The translations under genes and the position numbers were made by a program. This document shows positions 24,761-34,008 of a stretch of DNA of 64,000 bases, in pieces (the stretch's first letter is position 1; each line of letters begins with the position of its first letter). This DNA is from Betaproteobacteria bacterium (GTDB lineage Bacteria > Pseudomonadota > Gammaproteobacteria > Burkholderiales > SG8-39): positions 124,001-188,000 of the forward strand of contig SHXF01000002.1 of NCBI GenBank assembly GCA_009693435.1, read 5' to 3'. The notes under the pieces were generated by a model that did no database searches, was not told where the DNA came from, and saw only the letters and a program-made list of their open reading frames with translations.

Positions 24761-27139
24761 CTATGGCCGCGATGGCTTCGCTTCGGCCAGCAGCCGGTGT
24801 ATCCGTGCCGACGTCAGCGGCCCTCTACGAATGACGATGCCATACGGCTTGAGCGCATCCTCGACGGCATTGGCGATCGCGGCCGGCGGCCCGATGGCGC
24901 CGCCCTCGCCCAGGCCCTTTACGCCGAGCGGATTGCGCGTGGAAAGACTTTCGATGTGATCCAGGGCTATGGGCGGCATGTCGGAGGCGATCGGCATCGC
25001 GTAATCCATGAAGCTGCCGGTCAGCGGCTGGCCGGTTTCGTCATAAAGCAGTTCCTCGCGCAGCGCGCCGCCTATGCCTTGCATGATGCCTCCGACCACC
25101 TGGGCGTCGGCCAGCAGCGGGTTGACCACGCGCCCGCAGTCGTGCACGACGACATAGCGCTCGAGCTTCACCACGCCCGTATCCGGATCGATGCCGACGA
25201 CGACGGCGTGCGCGGCGCTGGAATAGGTTACGGTGGACGGGATGAAATAGGCCGTGTCCGCGAGCAAGCCATCGCCCGGCGCGCCCTGCTTCAGCACGGC
25301 CATCGCCGCTGCCTGAGAAATCTTTGCTAGCGGCATGGCGCGGCCCGGAATCCCTTTGGTTCGGATTTGTCCATCGACGATCTCCAGGTCCGGCACCGCC
25401 GTTTCCATCAGGCGCGAGGCGATGGCCAGCGCGCGCTCTTTCACCTTGAGCGATGCCTGGTGGATCGCATTGCCCGCGGTGACGGTGCTGCGGCTGGCGA
25501 TGGTGCCGATGCCGAACGCGATGGTGGCGGTATCGCCGCCGATGACATCGATGGATTCGAACGGGACGCCGAGCGCATCGGCGGTGATCTGGGCGTAGAC
25601 GGTGCGATGGCCTTGTCCCTGGCTGCAGGCGCCGGTGGCCACCTGAACCCGCCCCGAAGGCAGCACGCGCACCACCGCGCCTTCGAACGGTCCCATGCCG
25701 GAGCCCTCGACATAAAGCGCGAAACCAACACCAAGCAGTTGCTCGCCAGGCGCAGGCTTCCTTTTCTGCCGTGCGCGAATGCCATCCAGATCGACCAGTG
25801 CACGCGCGCGCCGCAGCAGTTCCGGGAAGTCGCCCGAATCGTAGACCTGGGGATTGCCATCGCGATACAGGAGTCCGGTGTCGTAGGGCATCGCGCTCGC
25901 GGGAACCAGGTTGCGCGCACGCACGTCGGCCGGCTCCATGCCGAGTCTGGCGGCCAGCCGGTCGATGATGCGTTCCATGGCGAACACGGCTTCGGGACGG
26001 CCCGCGCCGCGGTAGGGTGTGGTGAAACAGGTGTTGGTGAGGGCCGCCCTGACCGAAATATGCGCATTGGGCACATGGTAGGGCCCGAGCAGATGCGACA
26101 GCGTGTTGTACGGGACCACCAGTCCGATGACGTTGTAGGCGCCGAAATTGACGATGACATCGTCGCGCAGCGCGAGTATGCGGCCCTCGCTATCCGCGGC
26201 GACCGAGATGCGGTGCACCTGGTCGCGCGCGTGCGCGGCGGCCATCAGGTTTTCGCCCCGCTCCTCCACCCAGCGCACCGGCCGGCCGAGTTCGCGCGCC
26301 GCAAACGGGACCAGCGCGTCTTCGACCGATTGCACGCCCTTCTGGCCGAATCCGCCGCCGACATCGCAGGCCACCACGCGGATGCGCTCGATCGGCATGC
26401 GCAAAGTGCCGGCAAGTATCATCTGCAGCACATGCGGCGTCTGCGTGCTCGCCCAGATGGTCAGCGATCCGCTGAAAGGCTCTACCACCGCAAGGATGCC
26501 GCGGGTCTCCAGCGGCGAAGCGACATACCGCTGGGTGCGGAATTCATCGGCCACGACAATGGGCGCGGTGGCGAAGACTTCGTCCGGATTACCCTTGCCG
26601 GTGGCGACCGACAGCGCCAGGTTGGTCTTCCAGGCCGGCTCGATCAGCGGCGCATCCGGCTCCAGGGCGGCGACCGCATCGACCACCGCCGGCAGGTTTT
26701 CGTAGTCCACAGTCATCAATTCGAGCGCATCCAGCGTAGCCAAGCGACTTTCGGCGACTATCATCGCGACCGGGTGGCCGACGTAGGTGACCTTTTCGGA
26801 CGGGAACAGCGGTATGGGATGGAGGCGATCCAGCGGTTTGAGTTCGCGCTGCAGCCGTTCGGGCGTATGCACTTCGCCCGACACGCATATCGGTTCGGTC
26901 CTGTGCACCACGTCTTCTGCCGTGTACACCGCGACTACGCCTGGCAGCGCGCGGACGGCCGTCGCATCGATGCGGACGATGCGTGCGTGCGCGTGCGGGC
27001 TGCGCACGAACACCGCGTGCAGCGTGCCCGGCGGGCTGAGGTCGGCCAGATACTGTCCCTGGCCGCGCAAGAGCCGGTCGTCTTCGACGCGGCGCAGGGA
27101 TTTGCCTATCAGCGATGAACCGGTGGGGTTGTCGGACAT
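24761..27139 (-). CDS. Xanthine dehydrogenase-family molybdopterin-binding (large) subunit
   Basis: 792 residues. The N-terminal part has the usual start (SSLIGKSLRRVEDDRLLRGQ) and the molybdenum domain shows VACDVGGGFGQKG, TPYRGAGRPEAVFAMERIID, CSQGQGHRTVYAQI and the catalytic Glu in VKGLGEGGAIGPPAAIANAV. Substrates in the family range from CO and aldehydes to N-heteroaromatics and carboxylic acids. I chose ATG 27139 because it gives the family N-terminus; an upstream start would add 59 unrelated residues. The FAD and 2Fe-2S subunits normally encoded beside it are absent. Confidence 0.92.
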   Translation of the reverse strand: MSDNPTGSSLIGKSLRRVEDDRLLRGQGQYLADLSPPGTLHAVFVRSPHAHARIVRIDATAVRALPGVVAVYTAEDVVHRTEPICVSGEVHTPERLQRELKPLDRLHPIPLFPSEKVTYVGHPVAMIVAESRLATLDALELMTVDYENLPAVVDAVAALEPDAPLIEPAWKTNLALSVATGKGNPDEVFATAPIVVADEFRTQRYVASPLETRGILAVVEPFSGSLTIWASTQTPHVLQMILAGTLRMPIERIRVVACDVGGGFGQKGVQSVEDALVPFAARELGRPVRWVEERGENLMAAAHARDQVHRISVAADSEGRILALRDDVIVNFGAYNVIGLVVPYNTLSHLLGPYHVPNAHISVRAALTNTCFTTPYRGAGRPEAVFAMERIIDRLAARLGMEPADVRARNLVPASAMPYDTGLLYRDGNPQVYDSGDFPELLRRARALVDLDGIRARQKRKPAPGEQLLGVGFALYVEGSGMGPFEGAVVRVLPSGRVQVATGACSQGQGHRTVYAQITADALGVPFESIDVIGGDTATIAFGIGTIASRSTVTAGNAIHQASLKVKERALAIASRLMETAVPDLEIVDGQIRTKGIPGRAMPLAKISQAAAMAVLKQGAPGDGLLADTAYFIPSTVTYSSAAHAVVVGIDPDTGVVKLERYVVVHDCGRVVNPLLADAQVVGGIMQGIGGALREELLYDETGQPLTGSFMDYAMPIASDMPPIALDHIESLSTRNPLGVKGLGEGGAIGPPAAIANAVEDALKPYGIVIRRGPLTSARIHRLLAEAKPSRP

Positions 27140-27464
27140 GTCTTGCTCCAGATGATGCGTCTGTGGACCGAGTGTGCGTGAATTGCGTTCGTGTTGACGG
27201 CCTGCCGCCGGAATACGAAGGTCTGGATTCGATTTATACCTGAAACCCGGCACGATTCGAGAATAGGCCGCGCCGCGCTGCCGATCACGATATCCCTGAA
27301 TGCGGTGAAATTCCATCCGGCTTTGCGGTATGCGCTTGCCGATTCCAGGATCAGTTGAGGTTGACTGATCGGCGGGCCGTCCCGGTTGCCATCACGCCTG
27401 TGCAAATGGGCCGTCGACTGAAACGGGATGCACGGCTGTGGGCGAGGTTGATTTGCCTGTCAGT
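27140..27464. other. Gene-free stretch
   Basis: 325 bp upstream of the molybdopterin subunit gene and downstream of the GNAT toxin stop codon. No RNA or repeat recognised; the promoter of the large-subunit gene is expected here. Confidence 0.5.
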
Positions 27465-27974
27465 TCATGGCACCAATGCCGCCTTCAGATCGGCCATGGT
27501 GGTCATCAAAGTCATGTCATCGAACGGCGATGGATCGAATCCGAGTCGCAAGTAAAAGGCTCTGGCATCCGCGGAAATCGTATGTACCAGCAAGCCACGA
27601 ATTCCGATCGAGTCCGCGGCGAAGATGACGCGCCTGGCGGCATCTTGAAACAGCGCCCGGCCCAGCCCCCGTGCCTGATAAGAGCGCGAAATCACGAGGC
27701 GCGCCAACACTACCACCGGAATCGGATCCGGCATGTTTCGCTTGAATCGCCCGGGCGCGGAGCTTGTCGAAACAGCGCTGAATGCCAGAGCGTAATAGGC
27801 AATGACACGGCTTTCGTCACAGCACACGAAGGTTCGCGTCGCGCCACTCGCCTGGTCGCGACCGGCCCAGCGCCGCAACCAGTCATCGAGCGAGGGAACG
27901 CCCGAATCGAATCCCTCGCAATTGTGATCGGCCGATAACGGGACCGGTGCCGAAACAGTCAGCTTTGACCCCAT
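27465..27974 (-). CDS. GNAT-family toxin (TacT-like)
   Basis: 169 residues. The GNAT acetyl-CoA loop is QARGLGRALFQDA and the late Tyr is in ARAFYLRLGF. The N-terminus (LSADHNCEGFDSGVPSLDDWL) matches TacT/AtaT-type toxins that acetylate aminoacyl-tRNA. It overlaps by 16 bp the end of the DUF1778 antitoxin gene, the standard TacAT arrangement. The antitoxin comes first and the complex normally represses the operon. Confidence 0.9.
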   Translation of the reverse strand: MGSKLTVSAPVPLSADHNCEGFDSGVPSLDDWLRRWAGRDQASGATRTFVCCDESRVIAYYALAFSAVSTSSAPGRFKRNMPDPIPVVVLARLVISRSYQARGLGRALFQDAARRVIFAADSIGIRGLLVHTISADARAFYLRLGFDPSPFDDMTLMTTMADLKAALVP

Positions 27975-28249
27975 GGCGTGGGCATTTGCATGGTGCGGCG
28001 CAGCCGTTTGTTTGGCTTGGGCCCCGCATCCAGCCGCGCCTGGAATTCGGCAAAAGCCGCCTTGCCAACCGACAGTATTGCCTGGTCGAGCAAGGTCTCC
28101 TCGGCCGCGCGCCGCGCCGATTCCAGAATAAAATCCGTGCGCGTTTTGCCACTCGACCGCGCGGCGCGGTCTATCAGATCACGCTCCGCGGCCAGGATGC
28201 GAAGGTTCAGGGATTCGCGGCGCGGGTTCTGCGTGGCTGCCGATTTCAT
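27959..28249 (-). CDS. DUF1778-family antitoxin (TacA-like)
   Basis: 96 residues. The ribbon-helix-helix part is RRESLNLRILAAERDLIDRA, followed by RSSGKTRTDFILESARRAAE, the DUF1778 signature, and a basic C-terminal toxin-wrapping tail. It neutralises the GNAT toxin encoded immediately downstream. A truncated relative is found at 32142-32378. Confidence 0.9.
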   Translation of the reverse strand: MKSAATQNPRRESLNLRILAAERDLIDRAARSSGKTRTDFILESARRAAEETLLDQAILSVGKAAFAEFQARLDAGPKPNKRLRRTMQMPTPWGQS

Positions 28250-28380
28250 GGGAGCTACCTCGATGGCTGCGTTTCAGTTGTTCGTTATTCTCGCATAGCG
28301 TAACGACGCCGTCATTACGCAGGTCCATTCAGGAATCTCTACTGCCGGGTTCGCGCATCCGGCCCGACAAAACAGGTCCA

Positions 28381-28707
28381 TCAACTGTCAAACAGTTCCG
28401 CATGCGTGCCCGCGCGCACGAATATGACCAGTCCGCTCTTGTTGCTGTCATCGAGTTTGTAAGCGAGTAGAAAATCTCCGCCAATGTGGCACTCGCGGTG
28501 TCCGTCCCAATTTCCTTTGAGTTGATGATCGAGCCATTCCGGGCCGAGCGGACCATCATTGGCGATCAGAAGCAACATGGCCTCCTTCAAACGGTTCATG
28601 TCGTATCGGCCCGAGTGCGAAAGCCTTTCCCAATCCTTGCGGAAGGACTTTGCGTAGTCCGCCGCCCGGGGAATCGTCGCGCGCTTACTTGCCGCTGGTT
28701 TTCTCAA
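28381..28707 (-). CDS. YafQ/RelE-type mRNA interferase toxin
   Basis: About 108 residues. Family marks: RAADYAKSFRKDWERLSHSG, LKEAMLLLIANDGPLGPEWL, DHQLKGNWDGHRECHIGGDF and LLAYKLDDSN, with the C-terminal VIFVRAGTHAELF; the His in GHRECHI and in GTHAELF are positions important in YafQ. No ATG precedes the conserved part; TTG 28707, inside the end of the antitoxin gene, is the best start. The longer frame from 28767 would use antitoxin sequence. Overlap with the antitoxin suggests coupling. Confidence 0.85.
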   Translation of the reverse strand: MRKPAASKRATIPRAADYAKSFRKDWERLSHSGRYDMNRLKEAMLLLIANDGPLGPEWLDHQLKGNWDGHRECHIGGDFLLAYKLDDSNKSGLVIFVRAGTHAELFDS

Positions 28708-28966
28708 GGTCGGCGAAAAGTTCGTCGGCGCTTGCAAAGCGGCGGCGGCGCGTGCGGGCAATTGCATCGGCCTCGACCATCGCCGCGCGAGTTTTCGCGT
28801 TCGGCACCTTGAGTTCGAGAGGAAAGGCTTGCTCAGCTATCACGCGCCGCAGAAACAGGCGGACGGCATCGGAGACCGACAGACCCATGGCGGCCAGCGC
28901 CTGGGTCGCTCGCGCTTTCGTTTCGTCGTCCACCCTGATGTGAAGCATTGAAGATTGTGTCGTCAT
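28685..28966 (-). CDS. RelB/DinJ-family antitoxin
   Basis: 93 residues. MLHIRVDDETKARATQALAA and MGLSVSDAVRLFLRRVIAE form the ribbon-helix-helix typical of RelB/DinJ; the C-terminal basic and acidic helix (RRRRFASADELFADLEKTSG) binds toxin. It precedes the YafQ-type toxin. Its promoter probably lies in 28967-29000. Confidence 0.9.
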   Translation of the reverse strand: MTTQSSMLHIRVDDETKARATQALAAMGLSVSDAVRLFLRRVIAEQAFPLELKVPNAKTRAAMVEADAIARTRRRRFASADELFADLEKTSGK

Positions 28967-29080
28967 CGGAAATACCTCGAAAGAAGTTTCCGATTTTGTA
29001 TCGCATTTGAGATACAGTCAAGCGATGGGCGAATAGGGCAGATCGAAACCGCGAAGTGCCTTGAAACCCGCGCCAATCCC

Positions 29081-30046
29081 TTACTCCGCCTTGATGTTCG
29101 CCGCCTTGATCACCTGCGCGAATTTCGCGGTCTCGATGCGGATGATTTCCGCGAGTTCCCCGGAGGTGTTCCCCACCGGCTCCACGCCCATGGCGATCAG
29201 CTTTTCGCGGATGTCCGGCAAATTCACGATGCGCACGATTTCGGCGTTCAGCCTGGCGACGATATCCCTGGGCGTGCCGGCCGGGGCGAACACGCTGATC
29301 CAGATCGTCATCTCGTAGCCGGGCACCCCGGCCTCGGAGACCGTGGGCACGTCTGCAAGCGAGCCCACCCTCTTCGCGGTGGTGACGGCGAGCGCCCTCA
29401 ACCTGCCCGACTTGAGGTGCTGCAAGGTGGGCGGCGTGTCGATGATGCTCATCTGCACCTCGCCCGCCAGCAGCGCGGTCGCGGTCTGGGCGCTGCCCTT
29501 GTAGGGGATGTGGTTCATGCTGGTGCCGGTCATCTGCTTGAACATCTCGGTCGCCAGCTGGAACGCGGTCGCGCCTGCGCCGTAATTGATCCTGCCGGGG
29601 TTGGCCCTGGCATAGGCGATGAATTCCTGCAAGGTGAGCGCCGGGACCGACGCATTCACCGCGACTATCATCGGAAATATCCCGATCATGCTGATCGGAA
29701 TGAAATCGCGCTGCGGATCGAACGGGAGCTTCGCGTACAGCGAGGGAATGATCGTGGTGCCGCCGGTCGCGTTCACCAGCAGCGTATGGCCGTCTGGCGC
29801 GCTCTTCGCGACGAATTCGCCGGCGATGATGGTGTTCGCTCCCGGCTTGTTTTCTATCACCACGGGCTGGCCCCAGGTCTCCTGCATTTTCGCGCCGAAC
29901 ATGCGCGCGACGAGGTCGTTGCCGCCGCCCGGCGGAAAGCCCACGACTATGCGGATCGGCCTGGCCGGATAGGCCTGCGCGCACGCCGGGCCGGCCGTGG
30001 CGAACAGGAGGAGCAGCGTAACCGTGAGCGAGGCGGCAGTTTTCAT
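29081..30046 (-). CDS. Bug-family substrate-binding protein
   Basis: 321 residues with signal peptide (LLLLFATAGPACAQA) and the family start YPARPIRIVVGFPPGGGNDL. Contains VIENKPGANTIIAGEFVAKS and NHIPYKGSAQTATALLAGEV. It is followed on its 5' side by another Bug gene in the same direction with a 117-bp gap. No TctA/TctB or catabolic gene is adjacent; toxin-antitoxin modules lie on both sides. Confidence 0.93.
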   Translation of the reverse strand: MKTAASLTVTLLLLFATAGPACAQAYPARPIRIVVGFPPGGGNDLVARMFGAKMQETWGQPVVIENKPGANTIIAGEFVAKSAPDGHTLLVNATGGTTIIPSLYAKLPFDPQRDFIPISMIGIFPMIVAVNASVPALTLQEFIAYARANPGRINYGAGATAFQLATEMFKQMTGTSMNHIPYKGSAQTATALLAGEVQMSIIDTPPTLQHLKSGRLRALAVTTAKRVGSLADVPTVSEAGVPGYEMTIWISVFAPAGTPRDIVARLNAEIVRIVNLPDIREKLIAMGVEPVGNTSGELAEIIRIETAKFAQVIKAANIKAE

Positions 30047-30163
30047 GTTTCGTCCTTCCTTGATCTGGATGAAAAAATTACCCGGCGGGTATGAGCGCCG
30101 TCAAGGTCCGAGGCCTGCGATCGAGAATGACACTGTTCTTCCCCGGGGTGGGCGATAGACCGG

Positions 30164-31165
30164 TCAAAACCTGAGATTCCGCTCCTTCACCAGCCGCGAC
30201 CATTGTTCCGCATCGGCACGCAAGGCGCGCAAGGCTTCTTCGGGCGTGCTGCCGACGGGTTCCGTGCCCACGGCTTCCAGCCGGGCTATCACGTCCGGGG
30301 ACGCAACCATGCGCCGAAGATCTGCACTTATCTTCGCAACGACGTCGGCCGGAGTACCGCTCGGCGCCAGTACGACGGCCCACGAATCGGCCACGAAACC
30401 GGGCACGCCTGCCTCCGCAACCGTGGGAATGTTCGGATAAAGCCTGGTTCGCTGCGCGGTCGTTACTGCCAGTATCCGCGCCCGGCCGCCCCTCGCCTGG
30501 CTGTTGCCGCTTCCAATATCGACGAAACAGAACTGCGTTTCACCTGCTGCCGTCGCGGCGGCGGCCAGCACGCCGCCCTTGTAGTTGATATCGACATAAT
30601 CGACCTTCGCCATGGTCTTGAACAATTCCGAAACGAGAATGGTGCCGGCGCTGTTCGATGCGTGGTTCAGCTTTCCGGGATTCGCCCGCAGGTGGGCGAT
30701 GAAGTCCTGGAGCGAATTCACCGCCAGCGCGTTGTTGGCCAGCAGCACGAATGCAAAAGAACTGAAGAGGCTGATCGGCACGAAATCGCGCAAGCCGACC
30801 GGCACATTCTGCAGGACCACGGGATTCACCGTCAGCGACGTGCTGGTCCCGAGCAGCAGAACGTAACCGTCAGGGGCCGCTTTCGCGACGCTGTCCATGC
30901 CTATGGTCATGTTCGCCCCTGGCCGGTTTTCAACCAGCACCGTCTGAGTCCAGAATTCCGCCAGCTTACCTGCCATGATCCGCGCGACGATGTCCAATCC
31001 CCCGCCCGGGGCGGCCGGGACCACGATCCGCACCGGTCTTGCCGGGTAAGCCTGTGCGAGCGCGGCGATCGGCGGCAGGGACAGTGCGCAGATCAAAACA
31101 GCGAACGCCGCAAATCGCGAGTTCCGCACGCGACTCGCCGGAACATGAGCGCTTTCATACTTCAT
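30164..31165 (-). CDS. Bug-family substrate-binding protein
   Basis: 333 residues. Signal peptide, then YPARPVRIVVPAAPGGGLDI; VLVENRPGANMTIGMDSVAK; a central VDYVDINYKGGVLAAAATAA that departs from the usual H-V-P-Y-K-G. Divergent from its neighbour at 29081, so the pair is not a recent duplication. Ligand unknown. Confidence 0.92.
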   Translation of the reverse strand: MKYESAHVPASRVRNSRFAAFAVLICALSLPPIAALAQAYPARPVRIVVPAAPGGGLDIVARIMAGKLAEFWTQTVLVENRPGANMTIGMDSVAKAAPDGYVLLLGTSTSLTVNPVVLQNVPVGLRDFVPISLFSSFAFVLLANNALAVNSLQDFIAHLRANPGKLNHASNSAGTILVSELFKTMAKVDYVDINYKGGVLAAAATAAGETQFCFVDIGSGNSQARGGRARILAVTTAQRTRLYPNIPTVAEAGVPGFVADSWAVVLAPSGTPADVVAKISADLRRMVASPDVIARLEAVGTEPVGSTPEEALRALRADAEQWSRLVKERNLRF

Positions 31166-31407
31166 TTCAACCTCCCTATGCGCACTTTGGCTCCCGAGCT
31201 CGACTGCGGCAGGCCTTCGGGCGCTTGTATAGGTTCAGCCGGGGGCATGCCGTCGGCGTAATTCTCCGAACTGTCGAACCAGGTCACCGCATCGCTCTTG
31301 TGAGCAATTTTCAAGCCCCGAATCGCTACGAATCGGAGCGTACCATCGGCACGCCGGTCACATGAACCGATTTGCAAGTTCTCCCATTTCGGGAGCATAA
31401 TGCTCGC

Positions 31408-31716
31408 ATGAGGGTAATCGCCAAGCGAACCTTAAAGGCATTCTGGAAGCGGCCCAGATGCCACGACGCCAGGGCGTCGCTCGAGGCCTGGCACCAGGAA
31501 GTTCGGCGCGCCAAGTGGACATCGCCCCACTCGGTCAAATCGCAATTTGCGAGCGCAAGCATCGTCGGAGACAACCGCGTGGTATTCAACATCGCCGGCA
31601 ACAAATACCGTCTGGTTGTCGAAATGCAATACCGCGCGGGGATTGCGTGGGTAAAGTTTGTGGGCACCCACGATGCATATGACGACATCAGTGTGGAGAC
31701 AGTCAATGACTATTAA
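31408..31716 (+). CDS. higB: HigB-type mRNA interferase toxin
   Basis: 102 residues. MRVIAKRTLKAFWKR and ARASLEAWHQEVRRAKWTSP match the HigB start, and NRVVFNIAGNKYRLVVEMQY with VKFVGTHDAYDDI matches the RelE-fold core. ATG 31408 was chosen over 31372 because it gives the exact family N-terminus. Toxin precedes antitoxin, the reversed order typical of higBA, with an 11-bp overlap. Confidence 0.92.
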   Translation: MRVIAKRTLKAFWKRPRCHDARASLEAWHQEVRRAKWTSPHSVKSQFASASIVGDNRVVFNIAGNKYRLVVEMQYRAGIAWVKFVGTHDAYDDISVETVNDY

Positions 31717-32065
31717 GCCGATACGCAACGATCGGGATCTGCGCGCCGCGTTCAAGCGTCTGGAGGTCATTTTTCAGGCGGCCGCCGGGACACCTGAGGC
31801 CGAAGAAATGGAAGTGCTGGCATCCCTGATCGAGCACTACGAGGACAAACACTATCCCATCAGTCCGCCGGATCCCGTAGAGGCAATCAAATTTCGCATG
31901 GAGCAGCAAGGTTTGTCGCCTGCGGATTTACGGCCCTTTATTGGCGCCAGCGGGCGTGTTTCCGAAGTGCTAAACGGCAAACGTCCTCTGAGCTTGCGCA
32001 TGGTGAAGCGTCTGCATGAAGGATTGCGCATTCCATACGAAAGCCTGCTTGCCGGTGTGCGGTGA
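31706..32065 (+). CDS. higA: HigA-type antitoxin, helix-turn-helix
   Basis: 119 residues. Helical N-terminus (AAAGTPEAEEMEVLASLIEH), the linker YEDKHYPISPPDPVEAIKFR, and a C-terminal HTH: MEQQGLSPADLRPFIGASGR, VSEVLNGKRPLSLRMVKRLH. ATG 31706 lies within the end of higB. It should repress the operon and neutralise HigB. Confidence 0.92.
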   Translation: MTIKPIRNDRDLRAAFKRLEVIFQAAAGTPEAEEMEVLASLIEHYEDKHYPISPPDPVEAIKFRMEQQGLSPADLRPFIGASGRVSEVLNGKRPLSLRMVKRLHEGLRIPYESLLAGVR

Positions 32066-32141
32066 TCAGCCCCAGGACGCCTTGTCCCGGTTCGCCACGA
32101 CTAAAATTACACGCCCAATCCGAAAATGCGCAGGCCATTTG

Positions 32142-32378
32142 CTAGCCCGGTTTGGACGACCCCTGACCCAAGACCGCGGCCAGTTTGGCGATATTGAGCA
32201 TTACCGTCATCGGATCCGTGGGCGATTCGACGAAGGCGTGATGAATGTCGCAACGTTGTGCAACGCACGCTGTTCGGCTCTTTCCTTGTGCACGCGCGGC
32301 CTGATCGATCAGTTCACGCGTCTCGGCAGGTGCGCGCAAATTGATGACAGACGGGCGTGAAGCGGCAAGTGTGCTCAT
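32142..32378 (-). pseudogene. Truncated DUF1778 antitoxin (TacA) remnant
   Basis: From ATG 32378 the frame reads SVINLRAPAETRELIDQAAR AQGKSRT, the DUF1778 start, then leaves the family (ACVAQRCDIHHAFVESPTD) where TacA proteins have a D-F-hydrophobic helix. No GNAT toxin follows. It looks frameshifted or recombined and is probably not functional as a TacA partner. Confidence 0.65.
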
Positions 32379-32413
32379 AAGCGTTCCTTGAGAGAGACGA
32401 GGCAACCCGATCG

Positions 32414-33382
32414 CTACTTGCGATAGGCAAACGAGGAATCAAATCTACCCAGGATGTATTCCCCGCACCCCACCCGCTTGTATCGCGGCGCCTCCCCCGC
32501 GGTGATCACAGGTTCGATCGGCGTGTCGAAATCGGGATCGACGAACACCGCAATCGAGTAGCGCGCGCGGCCCGAGGTGTTGACCACGCGGTGCGGCGTG
32601 GACTTGAAGCGGTCGTTGGTCCAGCGCGCGAGCAGGTCGCCGACGTTGATCACCAGGGTGTCTTCGACCGGATGCGCGGTCACCCATTCGCCCGCGCGGT
32701 TCGCCACCTGCAGTCCGCCGATGTTGTCCTGGTGCAATAGCGTGATGCAGCCGTAGTCGGTATGGGGTGCGACGCCGAACTGGTCTTCGCCGGCATCGGG
32801 TGGCTGTGGCGGGTAGTAGATCAGCGAGCCACGGCTGATCGGCTTGGCGAAGCTTCGCGTGAAATAGCCGCGCTCGATCGCCAGGCTGGCGGCGAAACCG
32901 CGCAACAGCATCTGGCCGCAGGTATTGGCGGCGGCGAAGAATTCATTCAGCGTGGCGCGCATGCCGGGCGGCCGGGCGGGCCAATGGTTCGGTCCGATCA
33001 TGCGATTGCCGGCGCGGTAATCCGGATCGTCATCGGCCACGTCCAGGCCCCAGATGAAGCTTTCCTTCAGGTCGACTTTCGCCTTGTCGTCCATCTTCGC
33101 TTCGCCGATGCGCAGGAAGCCGCGATGCCGCGAGGTCGGCTTGACCGCGAGCTTTTCCTCCAGCGGCAGGGCAAAAAAGGCGCGCGATGCCGCTTCGGTA
33201 CGCGCAATGAGTTCGCGCGGAATGCCGTGGTTCCGGACGTAGAAGAACCCGACACGCTCGGCCGCCGCGCGCATCTCACCGGCGACCTTGTCCAATCCCT
33301 CGCGTGTTTGCGCGTACAGCGGTGCGACGTCTATTACGGGAATATCGGCAATCGCGATATTGGTAGCGGTGGCGTAATTCAT
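32414..33382 (-). CDS. 2-oxoglutarate/Fe(II) oxygenase, isopenicillin N synthase family
   Basis: 322 residues. The N-terminal DIOX part is IPVIDVAPLY and RVGFFYVRNHGIP; the iron site is His-x-Asp (HTDYGCITLLHQD) and the distal His in STPHRVVNTSGRARYSI, where Arg and Ser bind 2-oxoglutarate. Such enzymes hydroxylate, desaturate or dealkylate small molecules. ATG 33382 was chosen because it opens just before the conserved start. It is the last gene of a tight four-gene operon with gaps of 4 to 10 bp. Confidence 0.92.
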   Translation of the reverse strand: MNYATATNIAIADIPVIDVAPLYAQTREGLDKVAGEMRAAAERVGFFYVRNHGIPRELIARTEAASRAFFALPLEEKLAVKPTSRHRGFLRIGEAKMDDKAKVDLKESFIWGLDVADDDPDYRAGNRMIGPNHWPARPPGMRATLNEFFAAANTCGQMLLRGFAASLAIERGYFTRSFAKPISRGSLIYYPPQPPDAGEDQFGVAPHTDYGCITLLHQDNIGGLQVANRAGEWVTAHPVEDTLVINVGDLLARWTNDRFKSTPHRVVNTSGRARYSIAVFVDPDFDTPIEPVITAGEAPRYKRVGCGEYILGRFDSSFAYRK

Positions 33383-33392
33383 TGCATCTCGC

Positions 33393-34001
33393 TCACGATT
33401 CGCCTTTGGCGGCGGACGCGGCGGCATCTTCGGCGTAATAGCCGATGACGTCGCCTTCGGTGGTCACACCCAGCCCGTTCAGCAGGCGGTTGGAATAATT
33501 GAAATACGCGCAGACCTGGTTCACTTCCAGGATTTCGCCGTCGTCGCAGCCGGCTTCGTGCAACGTGTCCATATCCGCCTTGACCATCGCGCCCACCTCG
33601 GCCGTCAATTTGCGCGCATAGCGCAGCAGCGCCAGTTGCTTGCCTTCGAATATTTCCTCCGGGCGACCGGCGGCCAGCGCCGCGTGAATAGCATCCGAGC
33701 GCGCCTTGTCGTTGATCAGCCGCCGCGCGTTGGTGAAGTGATGCGTCAGGCTGTAATCGCAGCGGTTGGTCATGCTGACGTAGGAGGCGATCAGTTCGAG
33801 AAACCAGAAGGGCAGGGTGTTGTCGGGATTGTGCAGCACACTCTTGTAGAGGACGAGGTGCCCCTCCATGGTGTGCGGGCGCAGGCTGTGGGCGCGCATC
33901 ACGTTGTCCACGGTGCCGTGGGGCGTGGTCACGCGCTGGTACAGTTCCTTCAGCTTGCCGGTGGCCTCGGCCAGCGGAACCATCCTGATCCAGGCGCTCA
34001 T
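33393..34001 (-). CDS. Carboxymuconolactone decarboxylase/AhpD-like family protein
   Basis: 202 residues, mostly helical. Family features: VMRAHSLRPHTMEGHLVLYK, FWFLELIASYVSMTNRCDYSLTHH split by the motif C-x2-S-x3-H variant (C-D-Y-S-L-T-H-H), and CDDGEILEVNQVCAYFNYSNR. Resembles peroxidase-related AhpD-like proteins, where the Cys is active. Lies between the HD gene and the oxygenase; a redox or detoxifying role beside an oxygenase is plausible. Confidence 0.85.
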   Translation of the reverse strand: MSAWIRMVPLAEATGKLKELYQRVTTPHGTVDNVMRAHSLRPHTMEGHLVLYKSVLHNPDNTLPFWFLELIASYVSMTNRCDYSLTHHFTNARRLINDKARSDAIHAALAAGRPEEIFEGKQLALLRYARKLTAEVGAMVKADMDTLHEAGCDDGEILEVNQVCAYFNYSNRLLNGLGVTTEGDVIGYYAEDAAASAAKGES

Positions 34002-34008
34002 GCGGTCT

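Noticed and set aside
25367..27118. Long plus-strand open frame opposite the molybdopterin subunit gene
   Set aside because: Composition is Arg/His/Asp/Gln-rich with no family motifs; it is the antisense shadow of a GC-rich gene.
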